This document shows, in pieces, positions 37,957-48,305 of a stretch of 64,000 nucleotides of DNA (the first letter of the stretch is position 1; every line of letters starts with the position of its first letter). A program made the position numbers and the translations under genes. The notes below the pieces were generated by a model. That model searched no databases. It had not been told where the DNA came from and saw only the letters and a list, made by a program, of their open reading frames with translations. The DNA is from Bartonella sp. MM73XJBT.G (GTDB taxonomy: Bacteria > Pseudomonadota > Alphaproteobacteria > Rhizobiales > Rhizobiaceae), in the NCBI RefSeq assembly GCF_028618435.1, contig NZ_JAQISW010000002.1:62001-126000 (forward strand). Direction: 5' to 3'.

Positions 37957-40130
37957 GATTAAGTTAATCCTTTCAACGCGCTTTAAGTAATTAAAAAATA
38001 TTAAGTATAATTTCAATTTAATTGTATTAGATTATAATGAAATAAAACTTAATTTTATTATTTTTACTTCAATATAAAAAAAAAAGTCAAATGTAGAGAA
38101 AAAACTACGACGATCTATGTAAACTTTTATACAGCCATATAGCTTTCCCCTCTTTATCACACAGGGGGATGATGCAATTTATCCATAAAACACCTCTGTG
38201 CCTTCGCACTAAGATTACACAAACGAATCAATATTGCAATATCAATTAAAATAAACTCCGATGCACTTCTAAAAATCTTACAAATTTACACTTAAATAAA
38301 TAATTCTTGAGCTATGTTATAGAGTCTTTGCAACAAATATTACAATGCACGAAGCTTAAAAATATTGAATAAATTTTACTGTTTGTGATCGACGAAAATA
38401 AAATTATTTATTATGGTATTATTGAAACATTTGATGGATTAAAGCTGCTAATTATCTGAAATTCCTGAACAATAGAAAGAAAGCTTTTTGCTAACAGACT
38501 GTCTTTTTTGACAAAATAATAGCAATATATCTTTTTCATAAAGCTATATTTATTTTTCTTGCTAAAAAAGTAAAATCAAATGACGAAATGTATGTGAGTT
38601 ATCTTTTTTATTAATTAAAAGACATATTTTTTTGCTGGAAAATCGATAACAATTGAAATCTTTTCAATTTATAATAAACCTATTTTAAAGATAGAAAAAG
38701 TTTTATCTCTCTTATGAAACATATAGAATTATCTGAAAAATTTTAAAACTCCTTTTCACTCAAAACTTATAAATTTATACTTCTTTGGCTCTCATATACC
38801 TCAATGAAGAGAAATACATTATGAATCTGATGATTTAAAAATGAATTGAATAAAATCATAAAATTTTATCTCAATAGCATTGCATATATATCATATAAAT
38901 AAAACAATCCGAAAACATGCTCTTGATAAGAGAATTATAAAGAGAAGAAAAGTCCTCTTCATAAGAAATTAAATAATTTCAAGGTCATCCAAATAGAATA
39001 TTTTTGACAAAACATAATGTCTTTGAAAGCTTAAAAAAAATAATTGATATTTTTATTGCCCTCCTATGCTTTTACGATCCATAACAGACATATTATGAAA
39101 GAAAAGTTTGAACCGCTATTGATTTCAGAAAAATTGTTTTTACATATCTTGCTTTTTTAAAAGAAGGTAAGCAAAGCTTTATAGAATTTTTTTGACTCTT
39201 AAATAATATCAAAAGATTATGATCGCTTCTTGAAAATTATCGAAACACTATAAACATAAAAAGCATTAATACTCTAAGCGGTTCTTTCTAAAGTTATAGA
39301 TGGGGGGGATATGTTTAAAATAAATAGATCAGAGGCGATTGATAACTTAAAAATCTTTAAAGCTGTATAATCAAAAATTTCTATAAGAAGTAAGCTTTAT
39401 AAAAAAATGGGGGTAGTCTACCCATAATCTATCTTTTCAATTTAAAATTATGTTCACCTCTAATAAGAAAATAAGAATAAAAGTCATTTTTTTTAAAGTA
39501 TTTTATTGGGTCTTGTATTTATTTTAGAAGAAAAGCTATCAATGATAACCAAATCAAAACATTTTTTAATGTTTAAAACTAACATAATTATAAATAAATT
39601 AAAAACTTCTCTCTCATCATAAACTGGATAAACAAACTGTTAAAGTTTATTTCTTTAAAACTTAAAGGGAAAATTAATTTTTCTGAGATCATTAATCTCC
39701 CTATAAATACAATCCTAACAGCGATGCTTTATACATATTTAGATGTCGACTTAATTGCATCATTCGTGATTTAAAACAAAGCTCTTTATTTCTAGCGAGT
39801 TAATGCTTTTCATTTCCTAAACAATAGATAGCTCTATAATTATCTTAAATATGCGCATAATGCACCACTTTATAAATATAGTTTTTCAACTTTGTAATGT
39901 GCGTAAAAATAGCTGTGGAAATTAGCAACAAAATCATAATAAATAAAAATTAAAAAATATATTATAAATAACCTATTTATTATAAATTATAATTTTACTC
40001 CATTCACCTAAGAAAACTTTTGATTTAATATTATTATAGCGCTATTTTTCATCAAACTTTTTAAGTATATTATTATGATAATAATTAGATATTATTCTAT
40101 TTTTCACACATTGTAAAAAAAATCCGTCCT
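37957..40130. other. 2.2-kb AT-rich gene desert upstream of ialB
   Basis: No open frame with coding character, tRNA or rRNA sequence was found. A small hairpin GGGTA-GTC-TACCC at 39411-39423 has seven T beyond it in the minus direction and might be a weak terminator. The stretch may hold decayed genes, small RNAs and the ialB promoter, but nothing can be supported from reading alone. Confidence 0.5.
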
Positions 40131-40770
40131 TTAATTGAACCATTCTTCGACATGAGAACGGATACGATTTATGGTATTATTTCTTTTATTTGGAAGCATT
40201 ATATTATGTAATTCTTTTATAGTTCTACAAAACATAGGCCCACTTTCCACAAACCAACCATTTACTATAATATCATTTTTTACATTATCAAATATTTTTT
40301 TTCATAGCTATAAGAGCCATCTGTTAGTAATTCTTTAATGTCCCTGACTAAACTAGAACTTATTGAATGAATTGCATCTTTTGCCCAATTAAAATCCTTA
40401 TCTTTCCAATCAAAATCTTTACGCAAAATAGCGCCTATATCACTCTGCAATATATCTTCTAACGTTTTACAACTAATAACGAATATGAGATAATTTTTCA
40501 TTATCTCATATTCACCTCCATTCTTCTCATTCATTTTCCATTCGTTAAATAATGGAGTTTTTTTCAAATACTCTTTTGCTTTAATCAGCTTTTCTTCATG
40601 TTCTCCTACTTCGTACTCTCTCGCTATATGTACTCTAGAGATAAATTTTTGTTTTTAAAACGTTGGTATTGTTCTTCAGAAAATAACTCAGCATGAGTAT
40701 CTTTTACGCCATATATGCAAGGCAGTAACAAAAAAACTACCGTTAGAAATTTTTGTAATGAAGAAAGCAT
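40131..40770 (-). pseudogene. Decayed secreted-protein gene with two frameshifts, unknown family
   Basis: From ATG 40770 a signal-peptide-like start is read (MLSSLQKFLTVVFLLLPC, then HAELFSEEQYQRFKNKNLS) until a TAG after EYI. One base added near the A-rich run by FKNKN passes into a second frame (RVHIAREYEVGEHEEKLIKAKEYL through KTLEDILQSDIGAILRKDFDW to GSYSYEKK), which ends at 40280. Another added A in the A8 run there restores a third stretch (IFDNVKNDIIVNGWFVESGPMFCRTIKEL to IRSHVEEWFN) ending at 40131. Repaired, it is about 213 residues. Coding character on all three segments and the same direction support one broken gene. I do not recognise the family. Confidence 0.65.
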
Positions 40771-40958
40771 GTTATTTTGATCCAAATTTTTCTTATTATA
40801 TCAATATGTATTATAATAAAGGACCTAAAATAAATATATAATAGATTATCTTTATTATAAACTTAAATTTTATTCTTACAAAAAATAAATAAGTGGTTAT
40901 TATTTATAGAATAATTTTACAAGCATAAGAAACAGTTCTGAAAAGTAGAGAAACTGCT

Positions 40959-43900
40959 TTAAACAGAATGTTGTTCTGCCATTTCCACAAGCTGTGTCAT
41001 AATCGTAGCAGCTCCAATAAGTCTTTCATCAACGGTAGACCAATTCCGAATAAGAGCAATAGTTTGATCTGGACGAATTTTTGCCATTGAACCTTGTTTT
41101 TCCACCCATTGAACAAGAGCAATACTATTGGCAAAATAGTTATTGCGAAACTGTATGACAATACCCTTTGGTCCAGCATCCAATTTTTCTACATGGGCTT
41201 TTCGACACAATATTTTGATATGAAAAACTTTAAGGATGTGTTGAACTTCAAGGGGCAAAGGACCAAAACGATCGATTAACTCCGCTGCAAACTCATCAAT
41301 CTGTTCTAAATTTTCGAGTTCTGTCAAGCGTCGGTAAAGTCCCATACGTAATGATAAGTCAGGCACAAAACTTTCTGGTATCATTACAGTTGTAGCGAGC
41401 GAGATTTGAGGTGACCATTGCTTATCCTCACTTAGCTCTCCATCTTTTAATTCAGCAACAGCTTCTTCAAGCATTTTTTGATAGAGTTCAAATCCAACTT
41501 CTTTGATATGTCCTGATTGTTCTTCACCTAAAAAATTTCCTGAACCACGAATATCCATATCGTGACTTGCCAATTGAAAGCCAGCCCCTAATGTATCAAG
41601 AGATTGTAACACTTTAAGACGACGATCAGCCGCAGATGTTAAAACTTTACCAGAAGGAAATGTAAAAAGTGCATAAGCACGTTGTTTTGAGCGCCCTACC
41701 CTCCCTCGTAACTGATAAAGTGCAGAAAGACCAAACATTTCAGCACGATGCACAATTAATGTATTGGCTGTTGGAATATCAAGACCGGATTCAATAATGG
41801 TTGTCGATAGCAAAACATCATATTGTCCATCGTAAAATGCATTCATAATATCATCAAGTTGTCCAGCCGGCATTTGTCCATGTGCTATAACGAATTTGAG
41901 CTCTGGAACATGAATTTTAAGGTATTCTTCTACAAAAGCCAGATCAGAAATACGAGGACAAACATAAAAACTTTGTCCACCACGGTAGTATTCTCGAAGT
42001 AATGTTTCTCGTATAACAAGGGCATCAAATGGAGTAATAAAAGTACGAACTGCCATTCTATCAATGGGTGGAGTGGTGATTAATGAAAGTTCACGTACTC
42101 CCGATAATGCCAATCCTAAAGTTCGTGGTATGGGGGTTGCTGAAAGTGTAAGAACATGAATATCACTTTTAAGCTGTTTTAAACGCTCTTTGTGTTTTAC
42201 CCCAAAATGTTGCTCCTCATCAATGATGAGAAGACCTAACCGTAAAAAATCGACTGCACCACTTAAGAGTGCATGGGTTCCAATAGCAATATCAATCGTA
42301 CCATCTGAAATCCCTTTTTTGGCTTGTGTGAGTTCTTTCCCTCTCACAAGCCTTGATACATGACCAATTTTAACAGGTAATCCTTGAAAACGCGAAATAA
42401 AAGTCTTGTAATGTTGACGTGAAAGCAAAGTTGTCGGTACAACAACAGCGACCTGATATCCATTTAATGCTGCAACAAAAGCACTTCGAATAGCTACTTC
42501 TGTTTTTCCAAAGCCAACATCACCACATATCAAGCGATCCATCGGCTTTCCTGAGGCTAAATCATCTAAAACAGCATCAATGGCATTCATTTGATCCTCT
42601 GTCTCTTCATAGGGAAAACCAGCAACAAACTCATCAAATGGTCCAACTGGTGGAAGTAAAGCAGGCGCGGCACGTGTCGCACGCTCCGCAGCTATACCAA
42701 TTAATTGCCCGGCCATTTCCAATAAATGTTTTTTAAGCCGAGCTTTACGTGCTTGCCAAGCAACACCCCCTAATTTATCTAAAGCTACCTCTGTTCCTTC
42801 TGAGCCATAACGTGAAAGAAGTTCAATATTTTCAACAGGTAAAAAGAGTAAATCACCTCCAGCATATTTAATTTCAAGGCAATCTCGTAAAATTCCAGTG
42901 GTTGTGATGGTTTTAAGACCAACAAATTGGCCAATACCATGATCGATATGCACAACAAGATCACCAGAATTTAAAGCAGAAAGTTCAGAAATAAAATTTG
43001 TATTATTTTTACGCCGCTTTGGCGATCTAATGAAGCGATCACCTAAGATATCTTGCTCTGCTATAATAGCTAAATCTTCAGCCTCAAAACCATGTTCTAT
43101 CATGATAACAGCTGCTAATATGCGATCTCGTGGGGTTGCTTTAACTGTTTGCAAAGATTTTACAACTTCTATTTTTTTCAATCCATGCTCATCAAGAACT
43201 TGTATTAGACGATTGAGAGATCCTTCACTCCAACATGCTAAAAGCACTTTTTTACCAGCAGCGCGTAAAAAAGCGATGTAATCAATAACACTTGAAAAAA
43301 CATTTTTTTCCTGTGCATTCCGCTCTTTTACAAAATTATATCCCTGTTTAACTTGTGCGTGAATAACTGTTTGTTCCAAACTTTGTGGAATATTAAAAGG
43401 CGAAAAATCAATACGCTGTGAAGATTGTTGCACATATTCAAAAACACGCTCTGGCGTTAAATGGAGAAGATTAGGATCTATCGGATGATAAGACGTCGTA
43501 TTTTCTTTATCATTTTCGCGCTCTTTACGCGCGTTATAATAGTCTTCAATAAGACGATAGCGCTCAACAAAAACTTCTTCTATAAGATGTTCGAAAACAA
43601 GCGGTAAATTACCACAATGATCAAAAAAAGTATCAAGGTTTTCATAAAAAAATGGAAGCCAATGTTCCATACCAGCAAAACGCCGACCTTGAGCAATTGC
43701 TTCATAAAGCATATTATTTTTTTGTGATACACCAAATGTACGGGTATAATTGCTTTTAAAACGGCTGATGCATTCATTTGTCAAAACAACCTCGCTCATT
43801 GCCTGTAATAAAAATTCAGTTTTTTGGCGTGTTGTTCTTTGATTTTCTGGATCAAATACACGAATGCTTTCTAGGGTATCTCCAAAGAAATCAAGACGTA

Positions 43901-44459
43901 AAGGCTCAATATCCATAGGAGAAAATATATCTAGTATTCCTCCTCTTACAGCAAATTCACCAACATCACGGACAACCGTAACGCGTTCAAAACCATTGGT
44001 TTCTAGGAATTGAATAAAATGCCCCATATTATGGCGTTGGCCAACATGTGCGTGAATAAGCTGAGCTTCTATCATTTCACGAGGAGGCAATTTTTGCATA
44101 ATTGCATTTGCTGTTGTTAATATAATTGCAGCCTGTGGATTTTGACGTAAATTGGCCATGCGTGCCAATGCTGATAGTCGACGTGCCATAATAGCAATTC
44201 CTGGTGACACGCGATCATAAGGCAAACAATCCCATGCAGGAAATTGAAGGACGGGTAAATGGGGCTCAATAAAATTTAAAACTTGTTGTAAATGCGCAAT
44301 TTTTGTTCCGTCTCGGACAACATAGATGAGTGGTTTACCTTGTGCAATTTCTAATCTTAATTTGGCAAGGGCAAAGGCTTCAAATCCATCAGTAACGCCA
44401 TCAAAAATTATATGAGCAGAACTATTGGGGGGAATGATAATTTTCTTAAATATAGGCAT
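40959..44459 (-). CDS. mfd: Transcription-repair coupling factor Mfd
   Basis: An 1166-residue SF2 translocase that removes stalled RNA polymerase and recruits UvrA. The N-terminal UvrB-like domains (FPAWDCLPYDRVSP; RGGILDIFSP) are followed by the RNAP-interaction domain (GDLVVHIDHGIGQFVGL, ~residue 500), the translocase with Walker A CGDVGFGKTEVA near 640 and DEEQ (IIDEEQHFGV), motif VI QLRGRVGRSKQRAYALF, and a C-terminal TRCF domain. Length is normal. It starts five bases after the sdhE stop, so they form an operon. Confidence 0.96.
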   Translation of the reverse strand: MPIFKKIIIPPNSSAHIIFDGVTDGFEAFALAKLRLEIAQGKPLIYVVRDGTKIAHLQQVLNFIEPHLPVLQFPAWDCLPYDRVSPGIAIMARRLSALARMANLRQNPQAAIILTTANAIMQKLPPREMIEAQLIHAHVGQRHNMGHFIQFLETNGFERVTVVRDVGEFAVRGGILDIFSPMDIEPLRLDFFGDTLESIRVFDPENQRTTRQKTEFLLQAMSEVVLTNECISRFKSNYTRTFGVSQKNNMLYEAIAQGRRFAGMEHWLPFFYENLDTFFDHCGNLPLVFEHLIEEVFVERYRLIEDYYNARKERENDKENTTSYHPIDPNLLHLTPERVFEYVQQSSQRIDFSPFNIPQSLEQTVIHAQVKQGYNFVKERNAQEKNVFSSVIDYIAFLRAAGKKVLLACWSEGSLNRLIQVLDEHGLKKIEVVKSLQTVKATPRDRILAAVIMIEHGFEAEDLAIIAEQDILGDRFIRSPKRRKNNTNFISELSALNSGDLVVHIDHGIGQFVGLKTITTTGILRDCLEIKYAGGDLLFLPVENIELLSRYGSEGTEVALDKLGGVAWQARKARLKKHLLEMAGQLIGIAAERATRAAPALLPPVGPFDEFVAGFPYEETEDQMNAIDAVLDDLASGKPMDRLICGDVGFGKTEVAIRSAFVAALNGYQVAVVVPTTLLSRQHYKTFISRFQGLPVKIGHVSRLVRGKELTQAKKGISDGTIDIAIGTHALLSGAVDFLRLGLLIIDEEQHFGVKHKERLKQLKSDIHVLTLSATPIPRTLGLALSGVRELSLITTPPIDRMAVRTFITPFDALVIRETLLREYYRGGQSFYVCPRISDLAFVEEYLKIHVPELKFVIAHGQMPAGQLDDIMNAFYDGQYDVLLSTTIIESGLDIPTANTLIVHRAEMFGLSALYQLRGRVGRSKQRAYALFTFPSGKVLTSAADRRLKVLQSLDTLGAGFQLASHDMDIRGSGNFLGEEQSGHIKEVGFELYQKMLEEAVAELKDGELSEDKQWSPQISLATTVMIPESFVPDLSLRMGLYRRLTELENLEQIDEFAAELIDRFGPLPLEVQHILKVFHIKILCRKAHVEKLDAGPKGIVIQFRNNYFANSIALVQWVEKQGSMAKIRPDQTIALIRNWSTVDERLIGAATIMTQLVEMAEQHSV

Positions 44460-44464
44460 TTAAA

Positions 44465-44752
44465 TCAATAAGTTAAGTAATTACGATAATTGATAATATC
44501 ACGAAAAAGAGGACTATCAATTTCAGGGGGAGGTGACATTTCTCCGGTAATCCATGTGAGTAAGTCGCGATCATCAAAAGACATAATATACTCAAATTCA
44601 GAGAGTGTTTTATCATTCATTGAAGTAATATTAGCATTAACATAATGTCCAAAAATGAGATCCATTTCACGAATACCGCGATGCCATGCACGAAAAATCA
44701 ACCGGCGACGACGTATATCCAATTGATTTTTGTCAACGACAAAAACTGTCAT
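44465..44752 (-). CDS. sdhE: Succinate dehydrogenase assembly factor SdhE
   Basis: A 95-residue five-helix protein with the family core RRRRLIFRAWHRGIREMDLIFG, in which the RGxxE segment helps attach FAD to SdhA; then FDDRDLLTWITGE. Length and order are typical. It lies directly before mfd, a neighbourhood I recall from other Rhizobiales, although the functions are unrelated. Confidence 0.93.
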   Translation of the reverse strand: MTVFVVDKNQLDIRRRRLIFRAWHRGIREMDLIFGHYVNANITSMNDKTLSEFEYIMSFDDRDLLTWITGEMSPPPEIDSPLFRDIINYRNYLTY

Positions 44753-44818
44753 AAAAAGTCTCCTTGAATAAAGTAATATAAACCATTCAATTAGTCGTAT
44801 AAAATTTATGCCTTGCCT

Positions 44819-45499
44819 TTAAGGAAGTTCAATAATCTTCTGTTCTTTAAGTGTAATTCGACGATGCATTTGCTTTGCCAAAGCGTAATTATGTGTTGCA
44901 ATAAGAGCAGAAAGACCAGACTGACGAACAAGAACAGATAAAGCTTGAAAAACATAAGCTGAAGTTACGGGATCAAGATTTCCAGTAGGTTCATCCGCCA
45001 AAAGAACCGAAGGGGCATTTGCTACGGCACGTGCAATAGCAACACGTTGTTGTTCTCCTCCCGATAACTCTGAGGGACGATGATTCGCCCGATGAGAAAC
45101 ACGTAAATACATCAATAATTTACGCGCACGATCTTCTGCGATGGACTTGTTTAATCCTGCTATCATTTGCGGTATCATAACATTTTCTAAAGCAGTAAAC
45201 TCTGGAAGTAAATGATGAAATTGATAGACAAAACCAATATCATTTCGTCTGATAGCTGTTCTCTCACTATCAGAGCGCTTTGCACAAGAAACGCCCCGTA
45301 ACATCACATCACCGGCTGTTGGTTTTTCTAATAACCCAGCAATATGAAGAAGTGTTGATTTCCCGGCACCAGATGGTGCAACAAGTGCAACAAGCTCTCC
45401 ACGATTAAGAATAAAATTTGCTTTATCTAAAACAATGAGCGGCTTATGACTCTCAAAAAAGCGTCTTTCAATCTCTACAAGCTCTAAAATCGCTGTCAT
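44819..45499 (-). CDS. lolD: Lipoprotein-releasing ABC transporter ATPase LolD
   Basis: A 226-residue ABC ATPase that powers release of lipoproteins from the inner membrane. Walker [10 protein letters not shown] near residue 35, Q loop [16 protein letters not shown], signature [14 protein letters not shown] and Walker [13 protein letters not shown] are present. Its ATG shares one base with the lolC/E TAA (TAATG), indicating coupled synthesis with the permease. Confidence 0.94.
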   Translation of the reverse strand: MTAILELVEIERRFFESHKPLIVLDKANFILNRGELVALVAPSGAGKSTLLHIAGLLEKPTAGDVMLRGVSCAKRSDSERTAIRRNDIGFVYQFHHLLPEFTALENVMIPQMIAGLNKSIAEDRARKLLMYLRVSHRANHRPSELSGGEQQRVAIARAVANAPSVLLADEPTGNLDPVTSAYVFQALSVLVRQSGLSALIATHNYALAKQMHRRITLKEQKIIELP

Positions 45500-46767
45500 T
45501 ATTCGTACCTCAAGGCTTGCACAGGATCTAGCTTAGCAGCACGCCATGCAGGAATAAGCGCAGCAAGAAATGATAAGAATAATGCCATAATAGCAACCAA
45601 AACAGTTTGTTTCCACTCAATTTGTGCAGGCAGTTTTGTTAAAAAATAAAGTTGAGGATTAAAAACATCGACATTAAATAACCAAGAGATAAAGTCTTGG
45701 ATATGATTAATATTCGCGGTCGCGATAACACCTAAAATTAAGCCTAATATCGTTCCAATAAAACCAATCATCATTCCTGTAATAATAAATATACGCAAAA
45801 TCGCACTCTGTTGTGCACCCATTGTGCGTAGAATTGCGATATCATGACTTTTATCTTTTACAAGCATAATAAGGCCTGAAATAATATTTAAAGCAGCAAC
45901 AAGAATAATCAGAGAAAGAATAAAAAACATGACATTCCGTTCAATCTGTAAAGCTGAAAAAAAAGCCTGATTACGAGTACGCCAATCAATTAAATAGACC
46001 TGTTGATCAACTGCTTTTTCTATCATTGGTTTTATTTGATCAACAGCATCAGGATCGTTTAAAAATAATTCTAAAGACTGAACTTTATCGCCTAAATTAA
46101 AAAACATTTGTGCTTCATGGAGAGGCATAAAAACAAATATTGAATCATATTCAGACATACCAACTTCAAAAATAGCAACGACTTTATAAGCTTTTACACG
46201 TGGTGTAACGCCAAAAGGAGTTTCATCACCATCAGGAGTAATAATACGAAGATCCATCCCAACTGTAAGCCCCAATTTTTCTGCTAAACCACTTCCAATT
46301 GCAACACCTTCTTCTTGATCAAACCGAGAAATCGAACCTAATTTAATGTTTTGAGAGACTGTTTTAAGTTTTTCTAAATCTTGTTTGCGCATACCACGAA
46401 TTAAAGCACCAGAGCCACCTTGAGCTTCACCTTGAACAAGTGCTTGACCTTCAATAACAGGTAAAGCAAACTTCACACCATTTTTAGATTCTAAAGAAGA
46501 AATAAGAGTCTTATAATCAGAAAAACCAGCATCAATTGTTTGAACAATAAGATGCCCATTCATACCAAGAATACGGTTAAGAAGTTCTGTACGAAAGCCA
46601 TTCATCACCGCCATAACAACAACCAGAGCGAAGACTCCCAACATAATCCCAATAAGAGAAATAATTGAAATAACCGATGCGACGACATGTTTTTTATTGG
46701 GAATCATATAACGAAAAGCAATTATCCACTCATAAGATGAAAACCATTTATTTTTCAGCCTCTTCAT
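45499..46767 (-). CDS. lolC: Lipoprotein-releasing ABC transporter permease, LolC/LolE type
   Basis: A 422-residue membrane protein with one N-terminal membrane segment (~residues 25-50), a large periplasmic domain (~55-270) and three C-terminal segments, ending [11 protein letters not shown] as in the MacB/LolC permease family. Only one permease gene is found beside lolD, so it probably acts as a homodimer (LolF-like) instead of a LolC-LolE pair. It starts 11 bases after proS. Confidence 0.92.
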   Translation of the reverse strand: MKRLKNKWFSSYEWIIAFRYMIPNKKHVVASVISIISLIGIMLGVFALVVVMAVMNGFRTELLNRILGMNGHLIVQTIDAGFSDYKTLISSLESKNGVKFALPVIEGQALVQGEAQGGSGALIRGMRKQDLEKLKTVSQNIKLGSISRFDQEEGVAIGSGLAEKLGLTVGMDLRIITPDGDETPFGVTPRVKAYKVVAIFEVGMSEYDSIFVFMPLHEAQMFFNLGDKVQSLELFLNDPDAVDQIKPMIEKAVDQQVYLIDWRTRNQAFFSALQIERNVMFFILSLIILVAALNIISGLIMLVKDKSHDIAILRTMGAQQSAILRIFIITGMMIGFIGTILGLILGVIATANINHIQDFISWLFNVDVFNPQLYFLTKLPAQIEWKQTVLVAIMALFLSFLAALIPAWRAAKLDPVQALRYE

Positions 46768-46778
46768 AACATTTCCTA

Positions 46779-48104
46779 TTAAATTATAGAAAGTTGGCTG
46801 AGCACATTTTCAACCGTTAGAGATTTTTTTATACCAGTTTTTCGATCTTTAATTTCAACTTCATTCTGTGCAATGCTGTTAGGACCAACAATGATTTGTG
46901 TTGGCAAGCCAATCAAATCCATTGTTGCAAATTTTGATCCAGGACGTTCATTTCTATCATCTAATAATGGATCAAAACCAGCATCCTTTAATCCCTGATA
47001 GAGAAACTCACATGCTTTTGTACATTTTTCATCATCGGGTTTCATATTGATAATTCCAAAATCAAACGGTGCCATCGACTTTGGCCAAATAATACCCTTT
47101 TCATCATGAGAAGCCTCAATAGCAGCCGCAACAAGGCGTGAAGGTCCAATCCCATAAGATCCCATAGAGACCACATGCTCTTTTCCATCTTGTCCCATAA
47201 CTTTTGCTCCCATTGGAACAGAATATTTCGTTCCAAAGTGAAAAATATGCCCGACTTCAATACCACGCGCTGAAAGACGATTTTTCTCAGAAATTTTAGT
47301 CCATTCTTCTTCATTATGCATTTCTTCTGTCGCTGCATAAAAAGATGTCCACTGTTTAACAGTATCATCTAAAACAGCTTTATCACTAAAATCGATTGAA
47401 CTGTGGAGAACGTTCAGTTCAAGAAACTGTTTATCACAGAAGATAGCGCTCTCTCCCGTTTCAGCTAAAATGATAAATTCATGACTGAGTTCCCCTCCTA
47501 TTGGGCCTGTATCTGCACGCATGGGAATAGCTTTTAAGCCAAGGCGAGAAAAAGTGCGTAAATAAGCCACAAACATACGGTTATAAGATGTTTTAGAGCC
47601 TTCATAATCAAGATCAAAAGAATAAGCATCTTTCATTAAAAATTCTCGTGCCCGCATCACACCAAAACGTGGACGAATTTCATCACGAAATTTCCATTGA
47701 ATATGGTACAAATTAAGTGGAAGGTCTTTATAAGAACGAACATAGGAACGAAAAATGTCTGTTACCATCTCTTCGTTTGTTGGACCATAGAGTAAATCAC
47801 GCTTTTGACGATCTTTAATGCGGAGCATTTCTAAACCATAATCATCATAACGGCCACTTTCACGCCAAAGATCAGCAGATTGAATTGTAGGCATCAATAT
47901 TTCTATTGCACCAGCACGTTCTTGCTCTTCACGAATAATTTTACAAACTTTATCTAGCACTTTTTTTCCCAAAGGAAGCCAAGAATAAATCCCGGATGTT
48001 TGTTGTCGAATCATCCCGGCACGCAACATGAAACGATGAGAAACAATTTCTGCTTCTTTAGGATTCTCTTTTAAAATTGGAAGGAAATATTGAGAAAGAC
48101 GCAT
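46779..48104 (-). CDS. proS: Prolyl-tRNA synthetase, short bacterial type
   Basis: A 441-residue class II synthetase. Motif 2 is in [32 protein letters not shown], with PTNEEM before it; motif 3 is in [15 protein letters not shown]. The ~180-residue editing insertion of the E. coli type is absent, as in other alphaproteobacteria, so mischarged Ala-tRNA(Pro) would have to be cleared by a separate protein not seen here. The anticodon-binding domain ([25 protein letters not shown]) closes the protein. Confidence 0.95.
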   Translation of the reverse strand: MRLSQYFLPILKENPKEAEIVSHRFMLRAGMIRQQTSGIYSWLPLGKKVLDKVCKIIREEQERAGAIEILMPTIQSADLWRESGRYDDYGLEMLRIKDRQKRDLLYGPTNEEMVTDIFRSYVRSYKDLPLNLYHIQWKFRDEIRPRFGVMRAREFLMKDAYSFDLDYEGSKTSYNRMFVAYLRTFSRLGLKAIPMRADTGPIGGELSHEFIILAETGESAIFCDKQFLELNVLHSSIDFSDKAVLDDTVKQWTSFYAATEEMHNEEEWTKISEKNRLSARGIEVGHIFHFGTKYSVPMGAKVMGQDGKEHVVSMGSYGIGPSRLVAAAIEASHDEKGIIWPKSMAPFDFGIINMKPDDEKCTKACEFLYQGLKDAGFDPLLDDRNERPGSKFATMDLIGLPTQIIVGPNSIAQNEVEIKDRKTGIKKSLTVENVLSQLSII

Positions 48105-48305
48105 TGAAATAATTAACTCCTACTCAGATCTATCATATCGGAACAATTTAACATACCCTCTCTATTTATCTATAGTCGCATTCTGAATACTTACAAATAT
48201 AACGATCTTATTGTTTAAAAAATTATTGTGCTTTATTCTCTATTTTTCTTATTGAGCAATAAAATAAGAATGCTCTTCTTTTTAATAACGTAATATAGAA
48301 ATGCT

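Noticed and set aside
39408-39425. GGGTA-GTC-TACCC hairpin as part of a small RNA gene
   Set aside because: The stem is only five base pairs, and no promoter or larger fold could be supported around it.
48105-48305. Hairpin TTATTG-AG-CAATAA between rnj and proS as a terminator
   Set aside because: No T run follows it in the direction of transcription, and all bases are A/T-rich.
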